Source of the DNA: DATKZB01 sp035528235
Lineage (GTDB): Bacteria > Planctomycetota > Phycisphaerae > FEN-1346
Length of the DNA stretch: 25,225 nucleotides
Direction of reading: 5' to 3'
NCBI GenBank assembly: GCA_035528235.1
Contig: DATKZB010000321.1
Coordinates: 1-25,225, forward strand
In this document: in pieces, positions 1 through 7,062 of the stretch
Numbering within the stretch: position 1 is the first letter of the stretch
How the letters are laid out: the number at the start of each line of letters is the position of its first letter
Program-made: the position numbers and the translations under genes
Notes under the pieces: model-generated
Told to the model about the DNA's origin: nothing
The model's database searches: none
What the model saw: only the letters and a program-made list of their open reading frames with translations

Positions 1-570
1 CACGAGGCCGGCGTGCCGAAGGACCACCCCCTGTGGGCCAAGGTCGTCGTCTTCGTCAGCCGCAGCCAGGACCGCAGCGAGTCGAACGACGGCGTGTTTG
101 TGGGGACCGACTCGGGCGGCATGGTCTACTCGACGCACGGCGAGGGCGAATCGAAGGCCGGCACCGTCGACCTGCCGAACGGCCAGAAGGGCCTGAAGGC
201 CTACGGGTCCATGACCTACGCCGGGTTCAAGAGCTTCATCTACGCCCACCTGGCGCGCGACGACCCGCGCGTCCAGGCCGCCATGAACTGGATCCGCCGG
301 CACTGGACCTTCGAGGAGAACCCCGAACTCGGGGCACAGGGCCTGTACTACTACTACGAGACGGCCGCCAAGGCCCTCAAGGCCTGGGGCGAAGACACGA
401 TGATGGACGACCGACGCCGGACGCACGACTGGAAGGCGGAACTGACGGAGGCCCTCCTCAGACGCCAGAAACCCGAAGGGTTCTGGATCAACGAGGCCGA
501 CCGCTGGTTCGAGGGGTTTCCCCCCGTGACGACGAGTTACGCCCTGGTCGCCCTGGCCCAGTGCCAGTAG
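1..570 (+). CDS. C-terminal part of a squalene-cyclase/prenyltransferase-repeat protein (5' truncated)
   Basis: The reading frame is open from the first base, so the gene starts outside the window and only its last 189 codons are seen; it ends at TAG 568-570. The fragment has the look of terpenoid cyclase/prenyltransferase alpha-alpha barrel repeats: an AYGSMTYAGFKSFIYA segment, AAMNWIRRHWTFEENPELG, a YYYYETAAKALKAWG helix, and a final RQKPEGFWIN plus TTSYALVALAQ helix pair. In planctomycetes such proteins are common, often secreted, and rarely have a proven cyclase function. The catalytic DxDD region, if any, lies outside the window, so I cannot say whether it is a true squalene-hopene cyclase. 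The GTG at 13 is only an in-frame codon and not a likely start. The YdjY gene follows 65 bp downstream on the same strand. Confidence 0.75.
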   Translation, partial: HEAGVPKDHPLWAKVVVFVSRSQDRSESNDGVFVGTDSGGMVYSTHGEGESKAGTVDLPNGQKGLKAYGSMTYAGFKSFIYAHLARDDPRVQAAMNWIRRHWTFEENPELGAQGLYYYYETAAKALKAWGEDTMMDDRRRTHDWKAELTEALLRRQKPEGFWINEADRWFEGFPPVTTSYALVALAQCQ

Positions 571-635
571 AATCGCCGCCGCTGTCGGCCGTCCAGCATC
601 ACAGACCGCCGGCCATCCGGCGCCCGGAGAAAACC

Positions 636-1802
636 ATGTACCGTGCCGCTTGCGTGCTGCCCGTTCTGGTCGCCCTTCTGGCGGCCGGGTCGTCCGTCGT
701 AGCCGAAGAGACGCCCCCCGCCAAGGACGTCATCATCAAGACGCTTCCGGGCATCGTGGTCGACACGAAGGCCCGCGAGGTCCGCCTCGAAGGCAAGGTG
801 TGCCTCCAGAGGGGGGCGCTGGAGTTGTTCGTCTGCAGCGAAGGCACGCGCGAGCACGAGAGCGTGGTGGTGGTCAAGGCCAAGCCGTCGCACCTGACGT
901 TTGCCCTGACGCTGCTGGGCCTTCGGCCCGGCAAGCCGGGTTTCGCGACCGAGGGGGGCGCCTTCAGCCCGCCCGCCGGCGACGTGGTCGACATCGTGGC
1001 ACGGTTCAAGAACAAGGACGGCCAGGCGACCGAACTGCCCGCGTGGAAACTGCTTCGCCTCTCGGGCGCCCGCGAGAGCCTCGACCGCCCCATCGAGTGG
1101 GTCTCGGTGGGCCGGCGCGAGGCCGACGCCCTGGTGGCCGCCGACCGCGAGGGCACCGTCGTGTGCCTCTCGAACTTCGTCGAGGCCGTCATCGACGTGC
1201 CCTTCGAGTCGTCCTCCGTCAACACCAACCTTGTCTACGAGGCCAACCCCGACACCGTACCGCCCGTGGGAACGCCCGTCGAACTCATCATCCGGCCGAC
1301 CGGCCAGCGCATCGAGCCGAAGAAGGTCGAGATCGAAATCGTGCTCAAGAAAGGCGAGCCGCCCCTGCTCGACGGCCGGCCGACCGACATCGAGGCCCTC
1401 AAGACCGCCGTCAACGCCATGCCCGCCGTCATCCGGACGGCGGTCCTCAAGGCCGACCCCGACGAGCGGTTCGGCCGCGTCATGCAGGTCCGCGACGTCC
1501 TGCGCAATGCCCTGATGAAGGTCCACCTGGTCGTCCGCAAACCGCAGGAACCGCCGAAGCCGGTGAAGCAGACGCCGCCCCTTGGCATCATCATCACCGC
1601 CGACGACCAGGTCCAGGTGGGGGCCGAGAAGCTCTCGGTCGAGGCCTTCCGCGCCAAGGCCGCCGACCTGCTGAAGGGCGTCGAACGCGTTAACCTGGCG
1701 GCCGACCCGAAGGCGTCGATGAAGACCGTGGCCGAGGTCCTGGCCGCCGCCCGCGACCAGGGCGCCACGGTGGCCCTGACGCGAACCGACCCGCCGAAGT
1801 GA
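636..1802 (+). CDS. Secreted YdjY-domain protein with two ExbD/TolR-like domains
   Basis: A 388-residue protein. I place the start at ATG 636, preceded by GGAGA 5 bases upstream, because it opens a clean Sec signal peptide (MYRAACVLPVLVALLAAGSS, cleavage near VVA-EE); the frame is open further upstream but that part is compositional. Residues about 35-185 resemble the YdjY domain (VVDTKAREVRLEGKVCLQRG, then ALELFVCSEGTREHESVVVV). The rest contains two segments that look like the periplasmic domain of ExbD/TolR. Residues about 231-300 include VLKADPDERFGRVMQVRDVL, and about 317-385 include IIITADDQVQVGAEKLS and VNLAADPKASMKTVAEVLAA. There is no membrane helix besides the signal peptide, unlike real ExbD. 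The YdjY call is fairly firm; the ExbD-like call is my reading of motif pattern. Its cellular role is unknown. Confidence 0.8.
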   Translation: MYRAACVLPVLVALLAAGSSVVAEETPPAKDVIIKTLPGIVVDTKAREVRLEGKVCLQRGALELFVCSEGTREHESVVVVKAKPSHLTFALTLLGLRPGKPGFATEGGAFSPPAGDVVDIVARFKNKDGQATELPAWKLLRLSGARESLDRPIEWVSVGRREADALVAADREGTVVCLSNFVEAVIDVPFESSSVNTNLVYEANPDTVPPVGTPVELIIRPTGQRIEPKKVEIEIVLKKGEPPLLDGRPTDIEALKTAVNAMPAVIRTAVLKADPDERFGRVMQVRDVLRNALMKVHLVVRKPQEPPKPVKQTPPLGIIITADDQVQVGAEKLSVEAFRAKAADLLKGVERVNLAADPKASMKTVAEVLAAARDQGATVALTRTDPPK

Positions 1803-1805
1803 TGG

Positions 1806-1932
1806 TTACCTACAATGCCACTTGTTGCGCGGCGGCCTTCCCAGGCCGCCGCGATAGGATCTCACGCATCTTCCTGGCGGCCTGGGAAGGCCGCTAGGCG
1901 GGATGAAGTGGCAAAGTGGCGTTGCAGGATTA
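1806..1932. repeat. MITE-like palindromic element, copy 1
   Basis: About 127 bp with imperfect terminal inverted repeats (left CCTACAATGCCACTT, right arm read in reverse CCTGCAACGCCACTT). It contains two internal hairpins: a 10-bp stem at 1829-1852 with loop TCCC, and an 11-bp stem at 1873-1898 with loop GGGA. A homologous copy lies at 23277-23404. The TAA stop codon (1930-1932) of the phosphorylase gene on the minus strand is formed by the right terminus of the element. No ORF of its own is credible, so it would be non-autonomous. Confidence 0.8.
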
Positions 1933-2820
1933 CTCGCCGCGGCGAATCCACGTCCTGAAATCGTCGCCGATGTCGCCACGCTGCCTGTACCGCTCCATCG
2001 CGCGGCGGCAGTGGCAGGGCCGGTCCGGCCCAAGGCGCCCGAGCGCCGTCGCCAGGATCGCCGGCAGGCGCGCGGCCGCGCAGTCGCCCTCGGCCAGTTC
2101 CTCGTCGGTGGCCATCCCCTCGAAGAGCACGTCGGGCCGGTACGGCCGAGGCCGGACGCCCTCGGCCGGGTTCACGACCCAGGCCAGTGGGGCGTAACAC
2201 ATTTCGAGTTCGCGGGCCAGGGCCCATTCCGGCGCCAGCGTCATGCCGACGAGGGTCGCGCCCTGGGCGGCGAAGAGGCGGATCTCGGCCGGGGTCTCGA
2301 GGCGCGGCCCGTCGGTGCACACGTAAACGCCGCGCGGCTCGTGCGCGAGGCCCGCCCCGGCCAGTGCCTCGACCAGCGCGCGGCGCCCCGCCGGGCAAAA
2401 CGGGTCGCTGTGCCGCAGGATGCCCAGGCCGGTGCCCTCGAAGAAGGTCTTCGCGCGGCCGGTGGTCTGGTCGAGGATGTCGTGCGGGACGACGAAGTCG
2501 CCCACCGCCAGGGCCGGGTCGATGCCGCCGCACGCGCACGTCGCCAGCACGAGGTCGGCCCCCAGGTCCTTCAGGGCCCAGAGGTTGGCCCGGTAGTTGA
2601 CGCTCCAGGCGCCGACGTGGTAACCGGTCTCGCCGTGGCGCGTCAGAAGGAGTACCCGGCGGCCGCCGGGCAGGACGGTTCGGAACACAGGACGCGACGG
2701 GCCGAAGGGCGTCTCGCGGACGGTGCCGCCGGAAAGGTCCAGGCCGCCCTTATCCCGAAGGACGTGCCAGATGCCGCTGCCAAGAATGACCGCGGCCGAA
2801 GGGGGCGACGAGGCCGTCAC
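1930..2820 (-). CDS. MTAP/PNP-family purine nucleoside phosphorylase
   Basis: A 296-residue member of the family of 5'-methylthioadenosine phosphorylase (MTAP), methylthioinosine phosphorylase and 6-oxopurine nucleoside phosphorylase, which split purine nucleosides with phosphate. Seen motifs are AAVILGSGIW at the N-terminus, LLTRHGETGYH, SVNYRANLWALKDLGADLVL, GDFVVPHDILDQTTGRAKTF, and CTDGPRLETPAEIR followed by LVGMTLAPEWALARE. The start is GTG 2820 because it overlaps the upstream HD gene as GTGA (2817-2820), a sign of translational coupling; a longer open frame upstream is antisense to nothing real and lies inside the HD gene. It is the last gene of a four-gene operon with mqnA and mqnC. 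The C-terminus carries a CHC pair (PDRPCHCRRAME), reminiscent of the CXC disulfide of some archaeal MTAPs. The substrate cannot be assigned from sequence: MTA, 5'-deoxyadenosine, or a futalosine-type nucleoside are candidates. Confidence 0.85.
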   Translation of the reverse strand: MTASSPPSAAVILGSGIWHVLRDKGGLDLSGGTVRETPFGPSRPVFRTVLPGGRRVLLLTRHGETGYHVGAWSVNYRANLWALKDLGADLVLATCACGGIDPALAVGDFVVPHDILDQTTGRAKTFFEGTGLGILRHSDPFCPAGRRALVEALAGAGLAHEPRGVYVCTDGPRLETPAEIRLFAAQGATLVGMTLAPEWALARELEMCYAPLAWVVNPAEGVRPRPYRPDVLFEGMATDEELAEGDCAAARLPAILATALGRLGPDRPCHCRRAMERYRQRGDIGDDFRTWIRRGE

Positions 2821-3500
2821 GGACTGTTCTCCTCGTCGGGCAGATCGTTGGCCTCGAATTCGTCGGCCAGTTGCTGCATGAAGGCCCGTGCCGCCGCCAG
2901 GCGTTTCTCGGCCAGGCGGCGCGACGTTTCGAGGTTGAAGGCGTCGCGGACCCGGGCTTCCCAGTACCCGTACTGCTCGCGTCGGTGCCAGGCGCGGACG
3001 GTGTCTTCGACGGCGCGGCCCTCCAGGATGTACCGCCTGAGGTCCCTCCAGACGCCCAGGGCGCCGATGTCGTCGAGGCTGTCGGCGTCGGACAGGATCT
3101 TGGCCTCCGGCAGGTTGATGCTGGCGTCGTGGGCCCGGCGGATGATCTCCTGGACGAGGGTCAGTTGCCGCGGCGACACGCTGCCCTGGAGCCGATCGCC
3201 GGCCAGTTCGGCGCTGTATTCCTTGACGTCCTCGGCGCTCATCGTGGCGGCGGAGTAGACGGTCGACGTCCGCCGCTCCTCGTCCAGCCGCACCGTGGCG
3301 GCCTGGTGAAACAGGGCCGCCACCTGGAGGGCGAAGCGGTCGATCCGCCACGACCGGACCTCGCGGCAGGCGGCCAGGCGGTCGGCCACCCGCATGACCC
3401 GCATGGCGTGGTCCAGCAGAAAGGCATCGTTCCGGCCCAGCGGCGACTGGGCCACCAGAACCTTCCGCGCCGTGTCGATAATGGGTTCGATGTCAGGCAC
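2817..3500 (-). CDS. HD-superfamily protein with altered HD doublet
   Basis: A 227-residue cytosolic protein, GTG start at 3500 (MPDIEPIIDTARKVL). It resembles small YpgQ/YedJ-type HD-domain phosphohydrolases: DHAMRVMRVADRL with H31, a hydrophobic helix ending AALFHQAA, RRAHDA (H124), and the characteristic EAKILSDADSLDDIGALGV (D138, D140, D143). The expected HD metal-binding doublet in AALFHD reads H65-Q66, so one metal ligand is changed. The C-terminus is a long charged helix (SRRLAEKRLAAARAFMQQ). It sits 41 bp downstream of mqnC and overlaps the phosphorylase gene by 4 bp, so it is probably co-expressed with menaquinone genes. The function is unknown: a nucleotide phosphohydrolase, or a protein that has lost activity, are both possible. 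Confidence 0.8.
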   Translation of the reverse strand: MPDIEPIIDTARKVLVAQSPLGRNDAFLLDHAMRVMRVADRLAACREVRSWRIDRFALQVAALFHQAATVRLDEERRTSTVYSAATMSAEDVKEYSAELAGDRLQGSVSPRQLTLVQEIIRRAHDASINLPEAKILSDADSLDDIGALGVWRDLRRYILEGRAVEDTVRAWHRREQYGYWEARVRDAFNLETSRRLAEKRLAAARAFMQQLADEFEANDLPDEENSP

Positions 3501-3541
3501 TGTCGGCCCTCGCGCGCCCAGCCCCTCCCCCGTTTTATCGG

Positions 3542-4609
3542 TCAGGGGCCCACCGTCTGATAACGAGAATTGCGCTGCTGGGCCTGGAAGCCGGCGGCCT
3601 CAATCAGCCGCCGCAGCATCTCGGGCGACGCCCGGTAGACGCACCCGGCCGCCGCCACGACGTTCTCCTCGATCATGGTCGACCCGAGGTCGTTGGCGCC
3701 GAACACGAGGGCCACCTGGCCGACCCTCGGCCCCATCGTGACCCACGAGGCCTGGATGTTGGGGATGTTGTCGAGGAAGAGGCGGGCCACGGCCACCAGT
3801 CTCAGGTACTCGGCCCCGCCGACCGGCCGCCAGTCCGGGCCCAGGTCGCCGCCGGCCGCCAGGGCCGTGTTCGCCGCCTGGAACGGCCACGCGATGAACG
3901 AGAGGAACCCGCCGGTCTCGTCCTGGAGGTCGCGCAGCCGCGCGAGGTGCTCGATCCGCTCGGCCGGCGTCTCGACGTGGCCGAAGACCATCGTGGCGGT
4001 GGTCGGCATGCCGAGGGCGTGAGCGGTGCGCATAACGTCGAGCCACTCCTCGGCAGTGCACTTGCGCGGGCTGATGAGCCGGCGGACGCGGTCGACGAGA
4101 ATCTCGGCCCCGCCGCCCGGCAGGCTGTCGAGCCCCGCGGCACGGAGCCGCTCGAGCACCGTCCGCACGGGCAGCCCCGCCCGGCGGGCCAGGTGCTGGA
4201 CCTCCGGCGGGCTGAAACAGTGCAGCCGAATGTCGAACCGCGCCCGGACCCGCCGCAGCAGCGCCTCGTAGTACGCCAGGTCGAACTCCGGCCACAGGCC
4301 GCCCTGCCCCAGGATGTGCGTCGCCCCCAGGCCGACGGCCTCCTCGATCTTCGCGAAGAGCGCCGCCTCGTCGAGGACGTACGCGCCCCCGTCGCCCGGC
4401 CCGCGCCAGAACGCGCAGAACCGGCACCGGCACTCGCACAGGTTCGAGAAGTTGACGTTGCGGTCGATGGCGAAGGTGCGGTACGGCTCGGGATGCAGCC
4501 GCCGCGTGACCGCGTCGGCCCGCCGCGCCAGGTCCGGCAGGTCGTCCTCTCCGAGCAGGGCGAGGGCCTCGTCGGCCGACACGCGCCGCGGCTCGGCCGG
4601 AAGGATCAT
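3542..4609 (-). CDS. mqnC: Cyclic dehypoxanthinyl futalosine synthase, radical SAM
   Basis: A 355-residue radical SAM enzyme of the futalosine route to menaquinone. MqnC cyclises dehypoxanthinyl futalosine to its spiro product with 5'-deoxyadenosine as by-product. The cluster-binding CxxxCxxC motif is C58, C62 and C65 (NLCECRCRFCAFWR), with an extra Cys at 60. Further family marks are THILGQGGLWPEFDLAYYE, LHCFSPPEVQHLA, LDSLPGGGAEILVDRVRR, TTATMVFGHVETPAERIEHL, and SWVTMGPRVGQVALVFGAND with MIEENVVAAAG. These fit MqnC better than its relative MqnE. The ATG at 4609 overlaps the mqnA stop (ATGA, 4606-4609), so translation is probably coupled. The other pathway genes (mqnE, mqnB, mqnD) are not in the window. 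Confidence 0.93.
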   Translation of the reverse strand: MILPAEPRRVSADEALALLGEDDLPDLARRADAVTRRLHPEPYRTFAIDRNVNFSNLCECRCRFCAFWRGPGDGGAYVLDEAALFAKIEEAVGLGATHILGQGGLWPEFDLAYYEALLRRVRARFDIRLHCFSPPEVQHLARRAGLPVRTVLERLRAAGLDSLPGGGAEILVDRVRRLISPRKCTAEEWLDVMRTAHALGMPTTATMVFGHVETPAERIEHLARLRDLQDETGGFLSFIAWPFQAANTALAAGGDLGPDWRPVGGAEYLRLVAVARLFLDNIPNIQASWVTMGPRVGQVALVFGANDLGSTMIEENVVAAAGCVYRASPEMLRRLIEAAGFQAQQRNSRYQTVGP

Positions 4610-5454
4610 GGCGCCCCGTCCCTGGCGGCCGGGGCCACGCGCAGCCGCACGCCCTCCGGCACCAGGCTCTCATCGGCCGCCATCCGGTAGAAGGCCCGCA
4701 GGCCGCTGCGTTCCCGGTTGCCAAACTCGTACCGCACCTGGTGGGTCAGGTACGTCTGCGCCGTCTCGACCGGGAGGCCGAGGGTCTCGGCAGCCCGGGC
4801 GGCGAGTTCCCCGCGGGCGGCCAGGCCCTGGTCGCGCGCGGCCGACAGCACGTCGATCAGCCGCCCCAGGTCCGCCCCGACCCGCGCCACCCAGAACGCG
4901 TAGACGAACGGCAGGTGGACCAGCCGGTGCCACTCCTCGCCCAGGTCCCAGGCCCACTTGGCCCCGGGCGGGTCCATGACGAGGGCCCGGTCGCCGATGA
5001 CGACCTCGGCGTCGGTCGGCCGCGCGGCCGGCGGGTTGCCTGGCCGAGGTATGACGAAATGCGGCCGCACGCCCCGACGCGCCAGCAGCAGCCGCGCCAG
5101 CGCGTTCGACGTGCTGCTCGACGGGTCCAGCACCACCCGACGCAACTGGTCCGCCTCGGCGTACCCGAACAGGCGGACCGACCCGATGGTCCCCCGCGAG
5201 CCGATGGCGGCCACCGGCAAGACCACGTAACCGGTGACCCCGCCGGCGTAGGCCCGTTCGTTGCCCTCGGCCACCAGGCGGACGTAGTCGATCGACGGGG
5301 CCAGCGCCACGTCGATCTCGCCGCGCCGCAGCAGGCCGGCCAGCGCGCTGGGGTCCTCGAGGCGCAGCGTCACGTCGGCGCGCCGCTCCAGGCCGTACGC
5401 CAGCGGCCAGGCGTTCAGGAACCGGACACTTCCGATGCGGATGGTCTCGAGCAT
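4606..5454 (-). CDS. mqnA: Chorismate dehydratase (futalosine pathway)
   Basis: A 282-residue MqnA, which removes water from chorismate to give 3-[(1-carboxyvinyl)oxy]benzoate, the first committed step of futalosine-type menaquinone synthesis. The protein has the periplasmic-binding-protein-like fold and shows the N-terminal family motif RIGSVRFLNAWPLAYGL, then LRRGEIDVALAPSIDYVRL, VVLDPSSSTSNALARLLL and EVVIGDRALVMD. The ATG at 5454 is preceded on the minus strand by AAGGAGG 6 bases upstream. It is the first gene of the operon mqnA-mqnC-HD-phosphorylase, with a TATAAT -10 element just upstream. Confidence 0.93.
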   Translation of the reverse strand: MLETIRIGSVRFLNAWPLAYGLERRADVTLRLEDPSALAGLLRRGEIDVALAPSIDYVRLVAEGNERAYAGGVTGYVVLPVAAIGSRGTIGSVRLFGYAEADQLRRVVLDPSSSTSNALARLLLARRGVRPHFVIPRPGNPPAARPTDAEVVIGDRALVMDPPGAKWAWDLGEEWHRLVHLPFVYAFWVARVGADLGRLIDVLSAARDQGLAARGELAARAAETLGLPVETAQTYLTHQVRYEFGNRERSGLRAFYRMAADESLVPEGVRLRVAPAARDGAP

Positions 5455-5480
5455 CGCGCCTCCTTCGGGGCGAAAGGGAC

Positions 5481-5509
5481 ATTATAGGCCCGGCCGCGCG
5501 CCACCACAA
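5481..5509 (-). promoter_or_regulatory. Predicted sigma-70 promoter of the mqnA operon
   Basis: On the minus strand a perfect TATAAT (5481-5486) lies 17 bp from TTGTGG (5504-5509). The predicted transcript starts about 20 bp before the mqnA ATG. The -35 box is weak (TTG only), so the call rests mainly on the -10 box. Confidence 0.5.
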
Positions 5510-5534
5510 GTTCGCCTCACGGGCGGCCCCGCCG

Positions 5535-5563
5535 TTGACAGGACGGGGCCGGCATCCTAGAGT
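5535..5563 (+). promoter_or_regulatory. Predicted promoter of the plus-strand lipoprotein gene
   Basis: TTGACA (5535-5540), a 17-bp spacer, then TAGAGT (5558-5563). The -35 is perfect, the -10 matches TATAAT at 4 of 6. It lies about 50 bp before the ATG at 5615 and is divergent from the mqnA promoter. Confidence 0.55.
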
Positions 5564-5614
5564 GGCTCGCGGCCGCGACCGATGGCGCGGCCGACAGATG
5601 GAGGCGCCGGCGTC

Positions 5615-6253
5615 ATGAAGCGAGGCAGGGTCCTGAGCATCCTGGGGTTGGCGGCAGCCGTCGGGCTGGGCGCGGGCTGCGCGAGCGGACCGCACCTGGC
5701 GCGCGAGGACCAGATTCGGCTCCTGATGGACCGCAACCAGGACCTGTCGGAAAAACTGCTGGCCGCCGAGCGACGCGTGGCCGAACTGGCTGCCGGCGGC
5801 GCCACGCCCGCCCCCCTGCCGGCGACCCCCGAGGACCCGTACCGGCCCGTGGCCATCCACCTCGGCCGGGGCACCGGCGGGCTTGACAGCGACGGCACGC
5901 CCGGCGACGAGCGGCTCAAGATCGTCATCGAACCCCTCGACGCCGAGGGCGACGTCGTCAAGCGGGCCGGCCGCCTGGTCGTGGAGACCTTCGAGCCGGG
6001 GGCCAAGGGGCAACCGCCCAAACCGTTCCACCGGTGGGAACTGACCGCGCGGGACCTGGCCCAGACGTGGATCGGGAGCCTGGGCATTCGCGGCTACGTC
6101 ATGAAGTGGCCGTGGCCCCACGGACGCAGGCCCGCCACCGATACGCTCATCGTCCGGGCGGCCTTTGCGACGCTCTCGGGCGAGGTCCTGACGGCCGAGG
6201 CCGAGGTGCGCGTCGCGAAACAGCAACACGCGCCCGTCAAGCCGGGCGGCTAA
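5615..6253 (+). CDS. Lipoprotein with coiled-coil segment, unknown function
   Basis: A 212-residue lipoprotein. I chose ATG 5615 over the upstream in-frame ATG 5582 because it has GGAGG (5600-5604) and directly opens the signal peptide MKRGRVLSILGLAAAVGLGAGC, with lipobox LGAGC and Cys22. Residues about 28-60 (EDQIRLLMDRNQDLSEKLLA) look like a short coiled coil. The C-terminal domain has the pattern PGDERLKIVIEPLDAEGDVVK, then GRLVVETFEPG, HRWELTARDLAQTW, and a final beta-rich stretch. The same pattern recurs in the lipoprotein at 7063-7797, so the two are probably paralogues. It converges on the BamE-like gene with a 29-bp gap. The role is unknown; envelope location is inferred from the lipobox. 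Confidence 0.8.
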   Translation: MKRGRVLSILGLAAAVGLGAGCASGPHLAREDQIRLLMDRNQDLSEKLLAAERRVAELAAGGATPAPLPATPEDPYRPVAIHLGRGTGGLDSDGTPGDERLKIVIEPLDAEGDVVKRAGRLVVETFEPGAKGQPPKPFHRWELTARDLAQTWIGSLGIRGYVMKWPWPHGRRPATDTLIVRAAFATLSGEVLTAEAEVRVAKQQHAPVKPGG

Positions 6254-6282
6254 CACAACAGCGCCCGATGCGCCGGGCGGCG

Positions 6283-6696
6283 TCACTTCATCTTTTCGGG
6301 TTCTCCCGGCTTTCGCTCGAACCGTTCGAGGGGGCCACCGGGATACGATCGCCCGGGCTCGCCGGGCATCCGTTCGACGGGCGGCACCTGGCCCTTGGTC
6401 TCCTCGGCCTTCTTGGCCAGTTCCTTCTTGGTCTCGTAATACTTCTCGACGACGATGCCCTTGTCGTCCAGGACGAAACGGAACCGGACCGGGTCGAGCG
6501 GGTCGTCGTACAGATAGAACATCTCGCTCTCGATGATGGCGGTGGGCTGGTCGAGCAACTCGACGACCTCGTCCTTGGTCATGCCGACCTTGACGTCGGT
6601 GTACATCTCATCGAGTTTCGGCCGCTTGTACCAGCAGCCGGCGAGGGTCAGGCAGGCGACGACCAGCGCCGCCACGAGATACCGATTCACGCGCAT
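6283..6696 (-). CDS. BamE/SmpA-like lipoprotein
   Basis: A 137-residue lipoprotein, ATG 6696 with AAGGAAGG shortly upstream on the minus strand. The signal peptide MRVNRYLVAALVVACLTLAGC has lipobox LAGC (Cys21). Residues about 30-90 resemble the SmpA/OmlA (BamE) fold: DVKVGMTKDEVVELLDQPT, a conserved-type YLYDD, then FRFVLDDKGIVVEKYY. The C-terminal 45 residues are a charged Pro/Glu/Gly/Lys-rich tail (VPPVERMPGEPGRSYPGG), probably disordered. BamE is part of the outer-membrane protein assembly machine, but the domain also occurs in unrelated envelope lipoproteins, so a Bam role is not shown. It is the last gene of a minus-strand trio of lipoproteins. Confidence 0.8.
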   Translation of the reverse strand: MRVNRYLVAALVVACLTLAGCWYKRPKLDEMYTDVKVGMTKDEVVELLDQPTAIIESEMFYLYDDPLDPVRFRFVLDDKGIVVEKYYETKKELAKKAEETKGQVPPVERMPGEPGRSYPGGPLERFERKPGEPEKMK

Positions 6697-6729
6697 GCGT
6701 CCTTCCTTTCGCTTCCGCGCCGCCGGGCG

Positions 6730-7044
6730 TCATCCCCCCTGGCTGGCGGGGACCTGCCCTTCGCGATGGTTCTCCCAGGGCCGCTCGGGGTTCTGCCAGG
6801 ATTTCGCGACCACCTGCTTCTCGTCGTCGAAATACACTTCGACCTTCGCCAGGTCGCGCGGGTCGTTGCGGGTATACACCCACTGTCCCTCAAACTCATA
6901 TCGGGGACTGCCGAGGACTTTCTTCACTTCATCTGCCGACTGGCCGAGCGAAACAGCCAGGTAATTCTTCCGCGTCAGTTCGCACCCGGTCGCCGCCAAC
7001 GCCACACCGACCGCCAGCATCACCCACAACAGCCGCCGCACCAT
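6730..7044 (-). CDS. Small BamE/SmpA-like lipoprotein
   Basis: A 104-residue lipoprotein, ATG 7044, with a GAGGTGGGG purine run upstream. The signal peptide MVRRLLWVMLAVGVALAATGC gives Cys21 as the lipidation site. The mature part has the SmpA/OmlA pattern: VSLGQSADEVKKVLGSPRYE, FEGQWVYTRND, then VEVYFDDEKQVVAKSW. It is related in layout to the neighbour at 6283-6696 (33 bp downstream). It is probably co-transcribed with it and with the gene at 7063-7797, only 18 bp upstream. The specific function is unknown. Confidence 0.8.
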   Translation of the reverse strand: MVRRLLWVMLAVGVALAATGCELTRKNYLAVSLGQSADEVKKVLGSPRYEFEGQWVYTRNDPRDLAKVEVYFDDEKQVVAKSWQNPERPWENHREGQVPASQGG

Positions 7045-7062
7045 AGCCCCACCTCGCCGCTG

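Noticed and set aside
33..635. Upstream extension of the YdjY reading frame (open from 33)
   Set aside because: It is out of frame with, and lies over, the cyclase-repeat coding sequence, has Arg/Gly-rich shadow composition, and the signal peptide starts at 636.
3542..4609. Assignment of the radical SAM gene as mqnE
   Set aside because: The GGGAEILVDRVRR, TMVFGHVET and SWVTMGPRVGQ blocks fit MqnC; MqnE has a different motif set.
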